Assembly (NCBI RefSeq): GCF_022376445.1
Contig: NW_025955613.1
Location: 1-18,488 of the forward strand
DNA from: Fomitopsis serialis
Taxonomy: Eukaryota; Basidiomycota; Agaricomycetes; Polyporales; Fomitopsidaceae
Length of the DNA stretch: 18,488 bases
Direction: 5' to 3'
Shown here: piece by piece, positions 9,863 through 17,076 of the stretch
How positions within the stretch are numbered: position 1 is the first letter of the stretch
Layout: the number at the start of each line of letters is the position of its first letter
Made by a program: the position numbers and the translations under genes
Notes under the pieces: generated by a model
What the model was told of the DNA's origin: nothing
Database searches by the model: none
Seen by the model: only the letters and a program-made list of their open reading frames with translations

Positions 9863-10064
9863 TGTAACGGATATTCCCGTTACGGTATATCTTACATTAC
9901 ATATTTGTCCTTGTTTGCTCCAGGACTCGTATGGCGCGCCGGCGCACCTACGAGTCCTCAGCCTTCACCTCGTCACCGCCTTTGTATGCAATCTGTAGAC
10001 AGTACCTCTTGAATAGAGACTGGGTGCAGCGCATACGAGGCACGACGAGTGAGGCGACATTACA
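9863..10064 (+). mobile_element. Putative LTR of a retrotransposon (202 bp)
   Basis: The segment begins TGTAACGG and ends CGACATTACA, giving the TG...CA ends and short terminal inverted repeat (TGTAA/TTACA) expected of an LTR. It contains a TATATC box-like site near 9885. Two hairpins lie inside: GTAACGG/CCGTTAC at 9864-9883 and a 10-bp-arm hairpin at 9922-9958. A long Gag-like open frame begins 146 bases after its end, as in Ty3-like elements. No second LTR occurs in the window, the target duplication cannot be tested, and no standard tRNA primer site is obvious after 10064, so this remains a structural inference. Confidence 0.5.
9922..9958. repeat. Hairpin with 10-bp arms inside the putative LTR
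   Basis: AGGACTCGTA at 9922-9931 pairs exactly with TACGAGTCCT at 9949-9958. The 17-base GC-rich loop contains the palindrome GGCGCGCC. Confidence 0.9.
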
Positions 10065-10210
10065 CTTTTTTGCGCTCTAGAAGACTTCTACTCTGGGGAT
10101 CTACTCTAGGCAACAACCTCGAAACCCGACTTCGATATCTAGCTAATCGACGTCAACAACTCCTCTATGCTACTTTGATCACCTTCTGGCCAACTCGACA
10201 ACTCGACAAG

Positions 10211-13126
10211 ATGTCCGAGTCGACCACCATTCCGCCCGCGCCTTCGCATAGCAGCCGTGGTTCCCGTTCGGGAACCCGCAGCAAGCTGAAGGCTTTGCGC
10301 GCGGAAATCAAGTCCAAGCTCACAGCCAGTCAAACCCGGATCGAGCGGACTCTCGCAGAAGCCGCCGAGAGCCAACGGCGCATTGAACAAGCCTTCGCCG
10401 AGAGCCAACAGCGGATCCAAGCCGCTCTCGATGAAGCCAAGCAGACCCGTGAGGATCTGCTTGTTGTAGTGGACGAGGCACTCGCGGAGGCTTCGAGTAG
10501 TAGCAGCCGCAGCCGCTCGTCCGCTGGCAACACTCCGAAGAACACTGCGACTGAGATCTCTGAGCAAGAGAGCTCAGTCGAGGTCGCTACGGAGCAGGTA
10601 CTGCCCGACCGCGGGGTCGAACAAGCACCGCACGCTGAGCAGCCCGAGCCCGCCGTCGAGTCTGCGCAGAGCCACCCGGAGAGTCCATCTCGGGTTGCTC
10701 CAGCCCAAGCCGCGAAGCCAGGCACCATCCCAAAGGATGGTGCAGGCGTCGAGTTCGATGACCTACCTGTCACCGAACTCTCACCCGAACTGAGCAAGTG
10801 GTGCGCCGAGTCGACGCATCCCTACGCTCAGGAAGGCATAGGTACACAGTACTACAGTAGTACTGTGTACAGTGGGCACGAGCCCACGCGTGTAGATACG
10901 CCCGTCGCGTGCTCAGAGATGAGCCGCGACACAAAATATATATATTCATTGTCGCACGACGCGCGTGCCATGTCGAGCGGCTTGCTCGACGCGACACGCG
11001 ACGCGCTCGACCCGATGGGCGTCGAGCGCCACGGGTCCGTGGCGAGCGCCCCGAGTGCTAGCGCCCAACGCACTGCACTCGACCGCCACCACCGACCCCT
11101 CGTCCTCGACCACTTCCACACCCTGGGCAGTCAACCCGAGCGCCCGTCCGGCGAACCAGACGCGCACGCCGCCCCAACGCGAGTGCGGACTCGCGTTCGC
11201 AACTGGCTGGCTGACTTGCCGTCAGTCCAGTCGGTGGCGACCGACGACCTGGTACCACGCGGTACCAGATCGCCACTACTTTCCTCCCCGGCTCCTCGCC
11301 TCTCACCTCTCGTCTCGCGCCTCGACTTGAGAGGTCTCCCCCTCGAGTCTAGTGACTCTGGCAACCTCTCCCGTGGCTCTGGCGACATGCAACCCAGCCA
11401 CGCGACCCAGGACTTGAACGAAGCGCGTTCAAGTTCAGCGCCGAGTAGCAGGACCGAGCGAACAATGAAGGACGCGGAGCGAGGAGAGCAGAAGGAGTAC
11501 AGGGAGACGGCGAGCGATAGCGAAGAGGAGGAAGAAACGAAGGGACAGAGAGAGGAAGGGTGCGGGGCGAGCAGAAAGCATGAGCACGAAGGCTCGACTC
11601 CTGCAGGTACGTACTCACCGTACGTCTTTGCATGGCCGCCTCCGCTCCCTGTGCCCGCGTCAGTAGGCGTAACGACGAACGAGGGGTTCGCTGTGCGTAC
11701 TACTGACCACGAAGACGGCATGTCCGTCCCCAGGTACGACTGCGAAGTCGTACCTGATACTCCGTGTGGTAGCACATCGGTGCTGCGGGACGACTTCCAG
11801 GTCGTACACCCCACACATCCCAGTATGCCCGGGCCAACAGGTGTATCGACGAACGCGAAGATCGTCGTACGCCCTGTTGACCACGCACATCGCACGCACG
11901 GGCCCCGGTACAATCTACAGGCTGTACCGGGCAGTACGCACGGCGACACAGTGGACGCGCACGACTGCATGTCCGACGTGCCCTGCGGCTCCATGAACGC
12001 ACCCAGAGCGTCAGCGACAAACGGAACGTTCGTCGTGCGCACTGGGGGTCATGAGGATCGCGTGGATGCGATTCGGGACGACCTAACAGTCGTACCCTCC
12101 ACTCTGCAAGATGGCACGCTTGCGCCCTGGGACGACCTCGCGGTCGTACCATACACTCAGCAAGGCGACACGACGGACGCGCAGTATCGCACGTCCGACG
12201 TGCCCCACCATTCCGCGACTGGCTATCGAGTAGCGGATACGCCTCAGGCGGACATATCCACCTCGACGCCTATCCCCTTGTGTGCACCTGTATCAACAAG
12301 CGTAGCGACTAACGAGGAGTTCGTCGTACGCGTGGCTGGCCAAGGGGACGGCAGATCTGTGATGCAGGACGACCTACCGGTCGTGCCTGCCGATCTGCAA
12401 GGCCACACGCCTGCATTGCGGGACGACCTCGCGGTCGTACCGCCCATCTCGCAAAGCGACACGGCGGACGCGCAGCAGTGCACGTCCGACGGGCCCCATT
12501 CACCCATCACTGACCGATGGATAGCGAGTACGCCGAGATTGATGCTCGACGTACACGCTACCGACCAGCACGAAGGGTCGAGAACTGAAGGTACGCCCCT
12601 GATGGACGTATCCATCTCGACACCTCCTACCTTCCCCGCGGAGGCAGGAGAGGCAGATGGGAAGGGTCCGGCAGAAGGAGGAGAGGGGGAAGGGTGCGGG
12701 GCGAGCAGGGAAAGCGAGCAGGAGGGCTCGCAAGTCGAAGGTACGCCCATGCTGGACGAACCCACCTCGCCTCCGCCTGTGCCAGTACCCCTGCGAGCGT
12801 GCGTATCGATGAACACGGAGTTCATCGAGCGTACCGCTGGTCACGGAACCAGGTACGACTGCGAAGTCGTATCTTTCTCTCCGCAAAATAGCACATCTGT
12901 GCTGCGGTACGACCTCCAGATCGTACCTGGACCTTCCACATGGCAAAGCGACACGGCGGACGTGCAATACCGCACGTCCGACGTGCCCCACTGGTCCGCA
13001 ACCGGATGTCGAGTAACGGGTACGCCCCAGATGGACGTACCCGCCCCGATACCTCACCTCCATCAGGAAAAACCAAAGTGTCTTATTATGTCTTTTATTG
13101 GCCATTTAAGAAATGAAGATCCTTGA
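10211..13126 (+). CDS. Gag-like coiled-coil and repeat protein of a truncated retroelement
   Basis: The frame is open from before 10211; the ATG at 10211 (MSESTTIPPAPSH) is the first clear start after the putative LTR, giving 971 aa. Residues about 20-95 form an Ala/Glu/Gln/Arg-rich coiled coil with 11-residue repeats (ESQRRIEQAFA, ESQQRIQAALD), followed by a Ser-rich linker. The rest is predicted disordered. From about residue 480 it holds five degenerate repeats with NExFVVR, then (R/Q)(D/Y)(D/C)LxVVP motifs, then QYRTSDVPH and GTPQxD. The phrase EGCGASR...EGS occurs twice. Position after an LTR and the coiled coil suggest Gag, but I see no capsid domain, zinc knuckle (CxxC...HxxxxC), protease or polymerase, so the assignment is tentative. 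The last ~20 codons are AT-rich and unlike the rest: coding sequence appears truncated and joined to unrelated DNA near 13065. The coding DNA is full of hairpins. Confidence 0.5.
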   Translation: MSESTTIPPAPSHSSRGSRSGTRSKLKALRAEIKSKLTASQTRIERTLAEAAESQRRIEQAFAESQQRIQAALDEAKQTREDLLVVVDEALAEASSSSSRSRSSAGNTPKNTATEISEQESSVEVATEQVLPDRGVEQAPHAEQPEPAVESAQSHPESPSRVAPAQAAKPGTIPKDGAGVEFDDLPVTELSPELSKWCAESTHPYAQEGIGTQYYSSTVYSGHEPTRVDTPVACSEMSRDTKYIYSLSHDARAMSSGLLDATRDALDPMGVERHGSVASAPSASAQRTALDRHHRPLVLDHFHTLGSQPERPSGEPDAHAAPTRVRTRVRNWLADLPSVQSVATDDLVPRGTRSPLLSSPAPRLSPLVSRLDLRGLPLESSDSGNLSRGSGDMQPSHATQDLNEARSSSAPSSRTERTMKDAERGEQKEYRETASDSEEEEETKGQREEGCGASRKHEHEGSTPAGTYSPYVFAWPPPLPVPASVGVTTNEGFAVRTTDHEDGMSVPRYDCEVVPDTPCGSTSVLRDDFQVVHPTHPSMPGPTGVSTNAKIVVRPVDHAHRTHGPRYNLQAVPGSTHGDTVDAHDCMSDVPCGSMNAPRASATNGTFVVRTGGHEDRVDAIRDDLTVVPSTLQDGTLAPWDDLAVVPYTQQGDTTDAQYRTSDVPHHSATGYRVADTPQADISTSTPIPLCAPVSTSVATNEEFVVRVAGQGDGRSVMQDDLPVVPADLQGHTPALRDDLAVVPPISQSDTADAQQCTSDGPHSPITDRWIASTPRLMLDVHATDQHEGSRTEGTPLMDVSISTPPTFPAEAGEADGKGPAEGGEGEGCGASRESEQEGSQVEGTPMLDEPTSPPPVPVPLRACVSMNTEFIERTAGHGTRYDCEVVSFSPQNSTSVLRYDLQIVPGPSTWQSDTADVQYRTSDVPHWSATGCRVTGTPQMDVPAPIPHLHQEKPKCLIMSFIGHLRNEDP
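10259..11434. repeat. Set of unrelated hairpins in the first part of the Gag-like ORF
   Basis: Exact inverted repeats with short loops are: 10259-10276 (GGTTCCCG, loop 2), 10722-10743 (GCACCATCC, loop 4), 10842-10870 (14-bp arms, loop 1), 10972-10990 (GTCGAGC, loop 5), 11027-11044 (CGCCACGG, loop 2), 11176-11197 (AACGCGAGT, loop 4), 11249-11268 (CTGGTACC, loop 4) and 11412-11434 (ACTTGAACG, loop 5). Their sequences are unrelated to each other; what recurs is the fold. Confidence 0.85.
10842..10870. repeat. Near-perfect palindrome, 14-bp arms, 1-base loop
   Basis: GTACACAGTACTAC at 10842-10855 pairs exactly with GTAGTACTGTGTAC at 10857-10870 around a single A. It lies in frame inside the Gag-like ORF and encodes GTQYYSSTVYS. 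Confidence 0.95.
11657..13043 (+). repeat. Five degenerate tandem units, each carrying hairpins
   Basis: Units start near 11657, 11839, 12009, 12293 and 12800. Each begins with a coding stretch for TNExFVVR or similar. The DDLxVVP-type motif is encoded by an inverted repeat in nine places: 11731-11756, 11790-11805, 11904-11931, 12078-12093, 12132-12147, 12369-12384, 12423-12438, 12851-12874 and 12906-12927. The QYRTSDVPH motif is encoded by GCACGTC-C-GACGTGC at 12189-12203 and 12972-12986. GGGTACG at 13018-13024 pairs with CGTACCC at 13036-13042. The longest arm is 11 bp (11731-11741 with 11746-11756). Confidence 0.85.
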
Positions 13127-13420
13127 AGACGGTAATGACCAATTTACACAAGTCGGTTTTATAAATGTGCCCAAAAAGATGTGTTAAGTGCTCTTAAACA
13201 GGGATCCACAACATTAATGCAAATGAAGCAGGGACCCACAACATTAATGTGAATTAAGCTGTTGCTGGATTCTGGTAGGTTGCTTTGCTTTTATTCGCTT
13301 TTCTGGTCTTCAGCGCACTTAATCTTACTTATGTTTGCAATAATGATTGTGGGATTTATTCCATACTGGTACAACATGATGATGACACTTGTATACTATC
13401 TGGTAACTAAACAGCCCTAC
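13127..13420. other. AT-rich spacer with a 30-bp tandem duplication
   Basis: No gene is seen. Two adjacent 30-base units (13201-13230 and 13231-13260) share GGGAYCCACAACATTAATG and differ at a few positions. The composition shifts sharply from the GC-rich retroelement at about 13065 and again to GC-rich satellite-like DNA at about 13420. Confidence 0.6.
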
Positions 13421-13930
13421 GACTGACGGCGAGCGAACGACGGACGGATGACGGGCCGGGGCGACGACCGGCGACGACTGAGAACGAAGGACAACGGAGG
13501 GCGACAACGACGGATGGAGGATTGATCGACGACGGACGGACGAAGGACGGCGAGCGACGGACGACGGCGACGAACGGGAACGGCGACAGCGACGAACGGC
13601 GACAGCGCGACAGCGACCGACGAACGGCGACAGCGACGAACGGCGACAGCGCGACAGCGACCGACGAACGAACCACGACGACGCACGACGATGCACGACG
13701 ACGCACCACGACGCAACGCACCACGACGCACCACGACGACGCACGACGACGACGCACGACGACGACGGAAAGCGACCGACGCACGACGACGCACGACGAC
13801 GGACTGCCCGACTATGACCGGATCGACTGCCCGACTATGACCGGATCGACTGCCCGACTATGACCGGATGGACGGACGACGGATAGACGACGGATGGGCG
13901 GATCGATGGACACCGGATCGACGGACGAGA
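13420..13930. repeat. GC-rich CGACGA/CGACAG satellite-like block
   Basis: The block is dominated by CGACGA, GCGACAG, ACGCACGACG and GGACGACGG words. Exact tandem repeats inside are a 44-bp unit present twice (13581-13624, 13625-13668) and a 23-bp unit present three times with one end difference (13802-13824, 13825-13847, 13848-13870; core GACTGCCCGACTATGACCGG). Long open frames on both strands are by-products of this composition and encode only Arg/Ser/Val or Asp/Thr/Arg strings. Confidence 0.85.
13875..13909 (+). repeat. Left flanking direct repeat
   Basis: This stretch begins GACGACGGATAGACG and ends GGCGGATCGATGG. It recurs nearly unchanged and in the same orientation at 17096-17133, on the other side of the foldback element. 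Confidence 0.8.
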
Positions 13931-13980
13931 GCCCATTCAGTGGAAAACCTCGCTGTTAACGGTACAGCCGGAGTGCATTT

Positions 13981-14403
13981 TGACCGTTGCAAACGGTAGA
14001 GCCGCCTCCGGCCGGAGTAGTCCGGGTCTACTGTTAGCAACAATGCACCGCTTGCAACAGGCCGGCCGGGCTTTTGGCTGAGGCAATGTACCTGTTGTAA
14101 ACAGTCCGGTCGCAGAGGCAACAGTCCGGCCGGACCCATACAGCATCACTGCAAACAGGCCGGGTGGAGGGCAGGGTTAGCACACACAACGGAGCGGCCG
14201 GCCGGTCCACGTTGCAAACAGAGTGGCCGGACTCAGGCCCCACCACTTTAAATGTTCCGGCCGGGATAAAATCCTTTCATTGCAAGCGGACCGGCCGGAG
14301 TGAAGTCTATCTGGTCCAGAATGGGTTGGCCAGCCTAAACAAACTGACTCCACGAACAGGCCGGCCGGGCAGGAGTTGTCCTGCTTCAAACGGTCCGGCC
14401 GGT
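13981..14403 (+). repeat. Outer iterons of left arm (~35-bp period)
   Basis: The consensus is TTGCAAACRGKCCGGCCGG followed by variable DNA. CCGGCCGG or a one- to two-base variant occurs near 14006, 14060, 14103, 14121, 14155, 14193, 14221, 14254, 14290, 14324, 14357 and 14393. Most neighbours are 33-38 bases apart. The core octamer is itself a palindrome. Confidence 0.8.
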
Positions 14404-14650
14404 CACAGCCCCCTGGGGGCTATTGAAATACTATATGTATTATGCACCTATGGGGTATACCATCATTAGTAGATCACAGCATAATTTTCCCATGACTTAG
14501 GGATGCCTAGTGAAGCTGCAAAACACAAAACAGCCCCACTGGCTGGCCAAATTAACTGGCCAGAGATTTCACTCACCCAGGTTTTTGCTTTACTGGCCAT
14601 AAAATTAGCCAGGGTGTCCCTACAGGGCCAAATCAATAGGCCGGACATTT

Positions 14651-14822
14651 CAAAACATTGGCCGGGCATTTTAGTTCATTGGCCGAAGCTTTTAATTCAC
14701 TGGCCGAAGCTTTTACTTCATTGGCCAAAGCCTTCACTTCATTGGCCAAAGCTTTTCTTCACCGGCCGAAGCTTTGGATTGACCGGCCGAAGCTTCTACT
14801 TCACCGGCCGGCAAAAACGGCC
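14651..14822 (+). repeat. 21-bp array, left arm
   Basis: The unit is close to CATTGGCCGAAGCTTTTAATT. The GGCC core starts at 14660, 14681, 14702, 14723, 14744, 14764, 14785 and 14806, so steps are 21 bases with one of 20. In most units the core runs into AAGCTT. CGGCCG in some units appears as TGGCCG or TGGCCA in others. Confidence 0.9.
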
Positions 14823-14886
14823 GGTGCTCGGCAGAAAATGGCCGGCTGGTGGGCAAAAATGGCCGGCCGGTGGGCAAAACCGGCCG
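14823..14886 (+). repeat. GGTGGGCAAAA-GGCCGG array, left arm
   Basis: Three units start near 14823, 14848 and 14869, each reading GGTGGGCAAAA or a variant, then WGGCCGG or CCGGCCGG. The mirrored version lies at about 15941-16015 (TTTTGCGCACC GGCCGG, TTTTGCACACC GGCCGG). Confidence 0.75.
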
Positions 14887-15332
14887 GGCTGTTGAATTAC
14901 TATATGTGGAAATGTGGTATTGTCTGGAAGCCCTTCATTCATAGAGTCTAGTATTGATTTCCTAGTGTCCAAAGGTACACAGTTAGGCCAGGATATGCGA
15001 GACAAGATTTACTCACAGGCTTCTTTGCAAAACATGTTATTCAACTGCTGAAGCCAATATTCTTTGCCCACACTGTTTGACTATCTAGAATATGTTATTT
15101 CAATGCATAGAGTAGATTCCCAAAAGGAATAGTCTTATTCTTCGAAGCTGAATGCAGAACATGAGATAAGGGGTAAGGTATAGTATACATGTCAAACAAT
15201 GTTGACTTCCTGCAGCCAATCTACATTCCAAACACAGTTTCACAATCTAGAACGGTTCATTTACACACAAGGAGTGAGTCGTCCAAAGGAATAGTCTTAT
15301 TCACATGAGCTGAATGTGGTACAGAGTTAAGG

Positions 15333-15501
15333 GGATCATGCACAGGCCGGACCATCTCCTATGAGGATTGGCCGGCCGGACCATTACCAACAGTGGGTAG
15401 ATGTTTCTGTGCCATTCTTGATTGCCAAACCTTGTGGGCAAAGCATATTGGCTTCAGGATGTGAACACAGTATAACATGTATACCCATATACCCACCCTC
15501 A
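15333..15501. other. Central loop of the foldback element
   Basis: These ~169 bases separate the arms. They contain two CCGGCCGG-type motifs near 15345-15390 (one reading GGCCGGCCGGACCATTACCA, in the orientation of the right arm's outer array). They also contain a partial copy (about 15430-15470, TTGTGGGCAAAGCATATTGG) of a segment of the right arm at about 15740-15785, in direct orientation. No gene is visible. Confidence 0.7.
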
Positions 15502-16019
15502 CCTTAACTCTGTGCTGCCTTCAGCTTGTGTGAATAAGACTATTCCTTTGGAGGACTGATTCCTTGTGGGTCAATGAACTATTCTAGATGGTAAAACACT
15601 GTTTGGAAAGAACATTAGCTGCAGGAAGTCAACATGTATACCATACCTGTATACCCCTTATTTGTTGTCCTGCATTCAGCTTCAAAGAATAAGACTATTA
15701 CTTTTGGGGATCTACTCTATGCATTGTGATAACACATTCTAGATTGTCAAACAGTGTGGGCAAAGAATATTGGCTTCAGGAATTGAATAACATGTTTTGC
15801 AAAGAAGCCTGTGAGTAGTAAATCTTGTCTTGCATATCCTGGCCTAACTATGTGTTCTTGAAAACTAGGAAATTGATACTAGACTCTGAAATGAAGGGCT
15901 CCCAGACAATACCACATTTCCACATATAGTAACTCAACAGCCCGGCCGGTTTTGCGCACCGGCCGGCCAATTTTGCACACCGGCCGGCCATTTTTTGCCG
16001 AGCACCGGCTGTTTTCGCC

Positions 16020-16190
16020 GGTGAAGTAGAAGCTTCGGCCGGTCAATCCAAAGCTTCGGCCGGTGAAGAAAAGCTTCGGCCAATGAAGTAAAGCTTCGGC
16101 CAGTGAGAAAAAGCTTCGGCCAGTGAGAAAAAGCTTCGGCCAATGAAGGAAAAGCTTCGGCCAATGAACTAAAATGCCCGGCCGATGTTT
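16020..16190 (-). repeat. 20-bp array, right arm
   Basis: In plus orientation AAGCTTCGGC starts at 16030, 16051, 16071, 16091, 16111, 16131 and 16152, giving steps of 21, 20, 20, 20, 20 and 21. It is the inverted counterpart of the 21-bp array in the left arm but has drifted to a mainly 20-bp period. Two adjacent units (about 16091-16130) are identical. Confidence 0.9.
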
Positions 16191-16504
16191 TGAGATGTCC
16201 GGCCATTTAATTTGGCTGGTGGCAGCTTCACTAAGCCCCTTTAAAATGTGGGAACACTATGTTGGGCTCCATTAGTGATGGTCTTACATATACAATCATT
16301 CAAATCACACTCTGTATCATAATACAATAGGCCGAAGGTTTTTGAATGCCCTCAGCCAGTGTTTGCATGGCTGGCCAGTGAGCTAACAGCTCAGGCAATG
16401 TGATAGGGCATGCACTGTGGATATATAATACATGCTACTAGTAGGCTGTTCTAAGGGAGTATGGTCTATTGTTGACTGGCCCAGCCAATACTGGGTCACA
16501 ATAC

Positions 16505-17005
16505 TGTTGCCCGGCCGGACCATTACCAATGGATGGTGCCACTGCCCGGCCGGACCGTTACCAGTGTGGAGTGCTAGATTATATGGCCTGGCTAGCCTGC
16601 TATCAATGTGGAAAAATGGTCCGGCCGCTCCGTTGCCAGCTAGAGATGATGCAACCCGGCCGGTCTGTTATTAGCCAGGGAGCATGTGCTCCGGCTGGCC
16701 CATTGCAACTGGTGAACTATGCACTCCGGCCGGCCCATTACAAATGAAGGATCCCATTTCCCGGCGGTTGTTACCATAGGAGAAAGAGTATCCCGGTTGA
16801 TCTGTTACAATTAAAGCCCCTTATTGCCCGGCCGGTCCGTTGCCAGCAAGACACTAAATGGCCCCCCTGTTCAGACAGAAAATAGGTGCCCTAGGGATAC
16901 ACCGGCCGGACCGTTTGAACTGGTTTGAGATATGCTCGGCCGGCTTGTTTGAAACCAGTCCGGCCGGCCTGTTTGCAACAAGGAAATCACAGCTCCGGCC
17001 GGAGG
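16505..17005 (-). repeat. Outer iterons of right arm (~35-bp period)
   Basis: In plus orientation the unit reads CCGGCCGGMCCRTTRCMA. Copies or degenerate copies lie near 16510, 16544, 16586, 16620, 16656, 16691, 16728, 16762, 16793, 16829, 16902, 16937, 16962 and 16995. Most steps are 31-37 bases. It is the reverse complement of the left-arm iteron. Confidence 0.8.
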
Positions 17006-17076
17006 CGGCTCTACCGTTTGCAACGGTCGAAATGCACTCCGGCTGTACCGTTAGTATCGAGTAGGTACCACTGAAT

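Larger units (their letters stand above)
13935..15332 (+). repeat. Left arm of the foldback element
   Basis: From the tip inward it contains the outer ~35-bp iteron array (about 13981-14403), a short low-repeat spacer with palindrome AGCCCCC-T-GGGGGCT (14407-14421), the 21-bp array (14651-14822), a 21-25-bp array (14823-14886), and an AT-rich part with a duplication of about 164 bases (CCAAAAGGAATAGTCTTATTC near 15119 and CCAAAGGAATAGTCTTATTC near 15283). Confidence 0.85.
13935..17076. mobile_element. Modular foldback element, about 3.14 kb
   Basis: The element starts ATTCAGTGG at 13935-13943 and ends with the reverse complement CCACTGAAT at 17068-17076. Near the tips, 13957-14017 and 16993-17053 are reverse complements at 60 of 61 positions. 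The inner parts of the arms (about 14886-15332 against 15502-15945) match in inverted orientation with roughly 85-90% identity by eye. Overall the left arm is about 1.40 kb (13935-15332), the right arm about 1.57 kb (15502-17076), and the loop about 169 bases. The arms consist of nested short tandem arrays, as in Drosophila Foldback elements. No transposase or other recognisable protein is encoded, so it is presumably non-autonomous. The right arm carries extra sequence around 16225-16500. No clear target duplication was found at the proposed tips. The superfamily is unknown; the CAGTGG tip resembles some hAT ends but this is weak. Confidence 0.85.
15502..17076 (-). repeat. Right arm of the foldback element
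   Basis: Read from the tip inward on the minus strand it repeats the left-arm order: outer ~35-bp iterons (17053 down to about 16505), the 20-bp array (about 16190-16020), the 21-25-bp array (about 16015-15941), and AT-rich duplications (GAATAAGACTATT near 15530 and 15688). It is longer than the left arm because of extra outer iterons and about 150 bases near 16225-16500. Confidence 0.85.

Noticed and set aside
10211..13126. Zinc knuckle, protease or reverse transcriptase in the Gag-like ORF
   Set aside because: No CxxC...HxxxxC, no DTG/DSG in a protease context, and no YxDD-type motif were found in any frame of this segment.
13325..13863. Arg/Ser/Val-rich and Asp/Thr/Arg-rich open frames on both strands
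   Set aside because: By-products of CGACGA-type simple sequence; open in several frames at once and with no conserved motif.
13981..14403. CRISPR-like regularly spaced repeats
   Set aside because: Units are degenerate, direct only within an arm, mirrored in the other arm, and set in a eukaryotic context with no cas genes.
14503..14951. Open frames with HWPKLLL-like or SLAEAF-like repeats
   Set aside because: These are translations of the 21-bp array; the residue repeat is a consequence of a period divisible by three, and the mirrored arm gives the same strings on the other strand.
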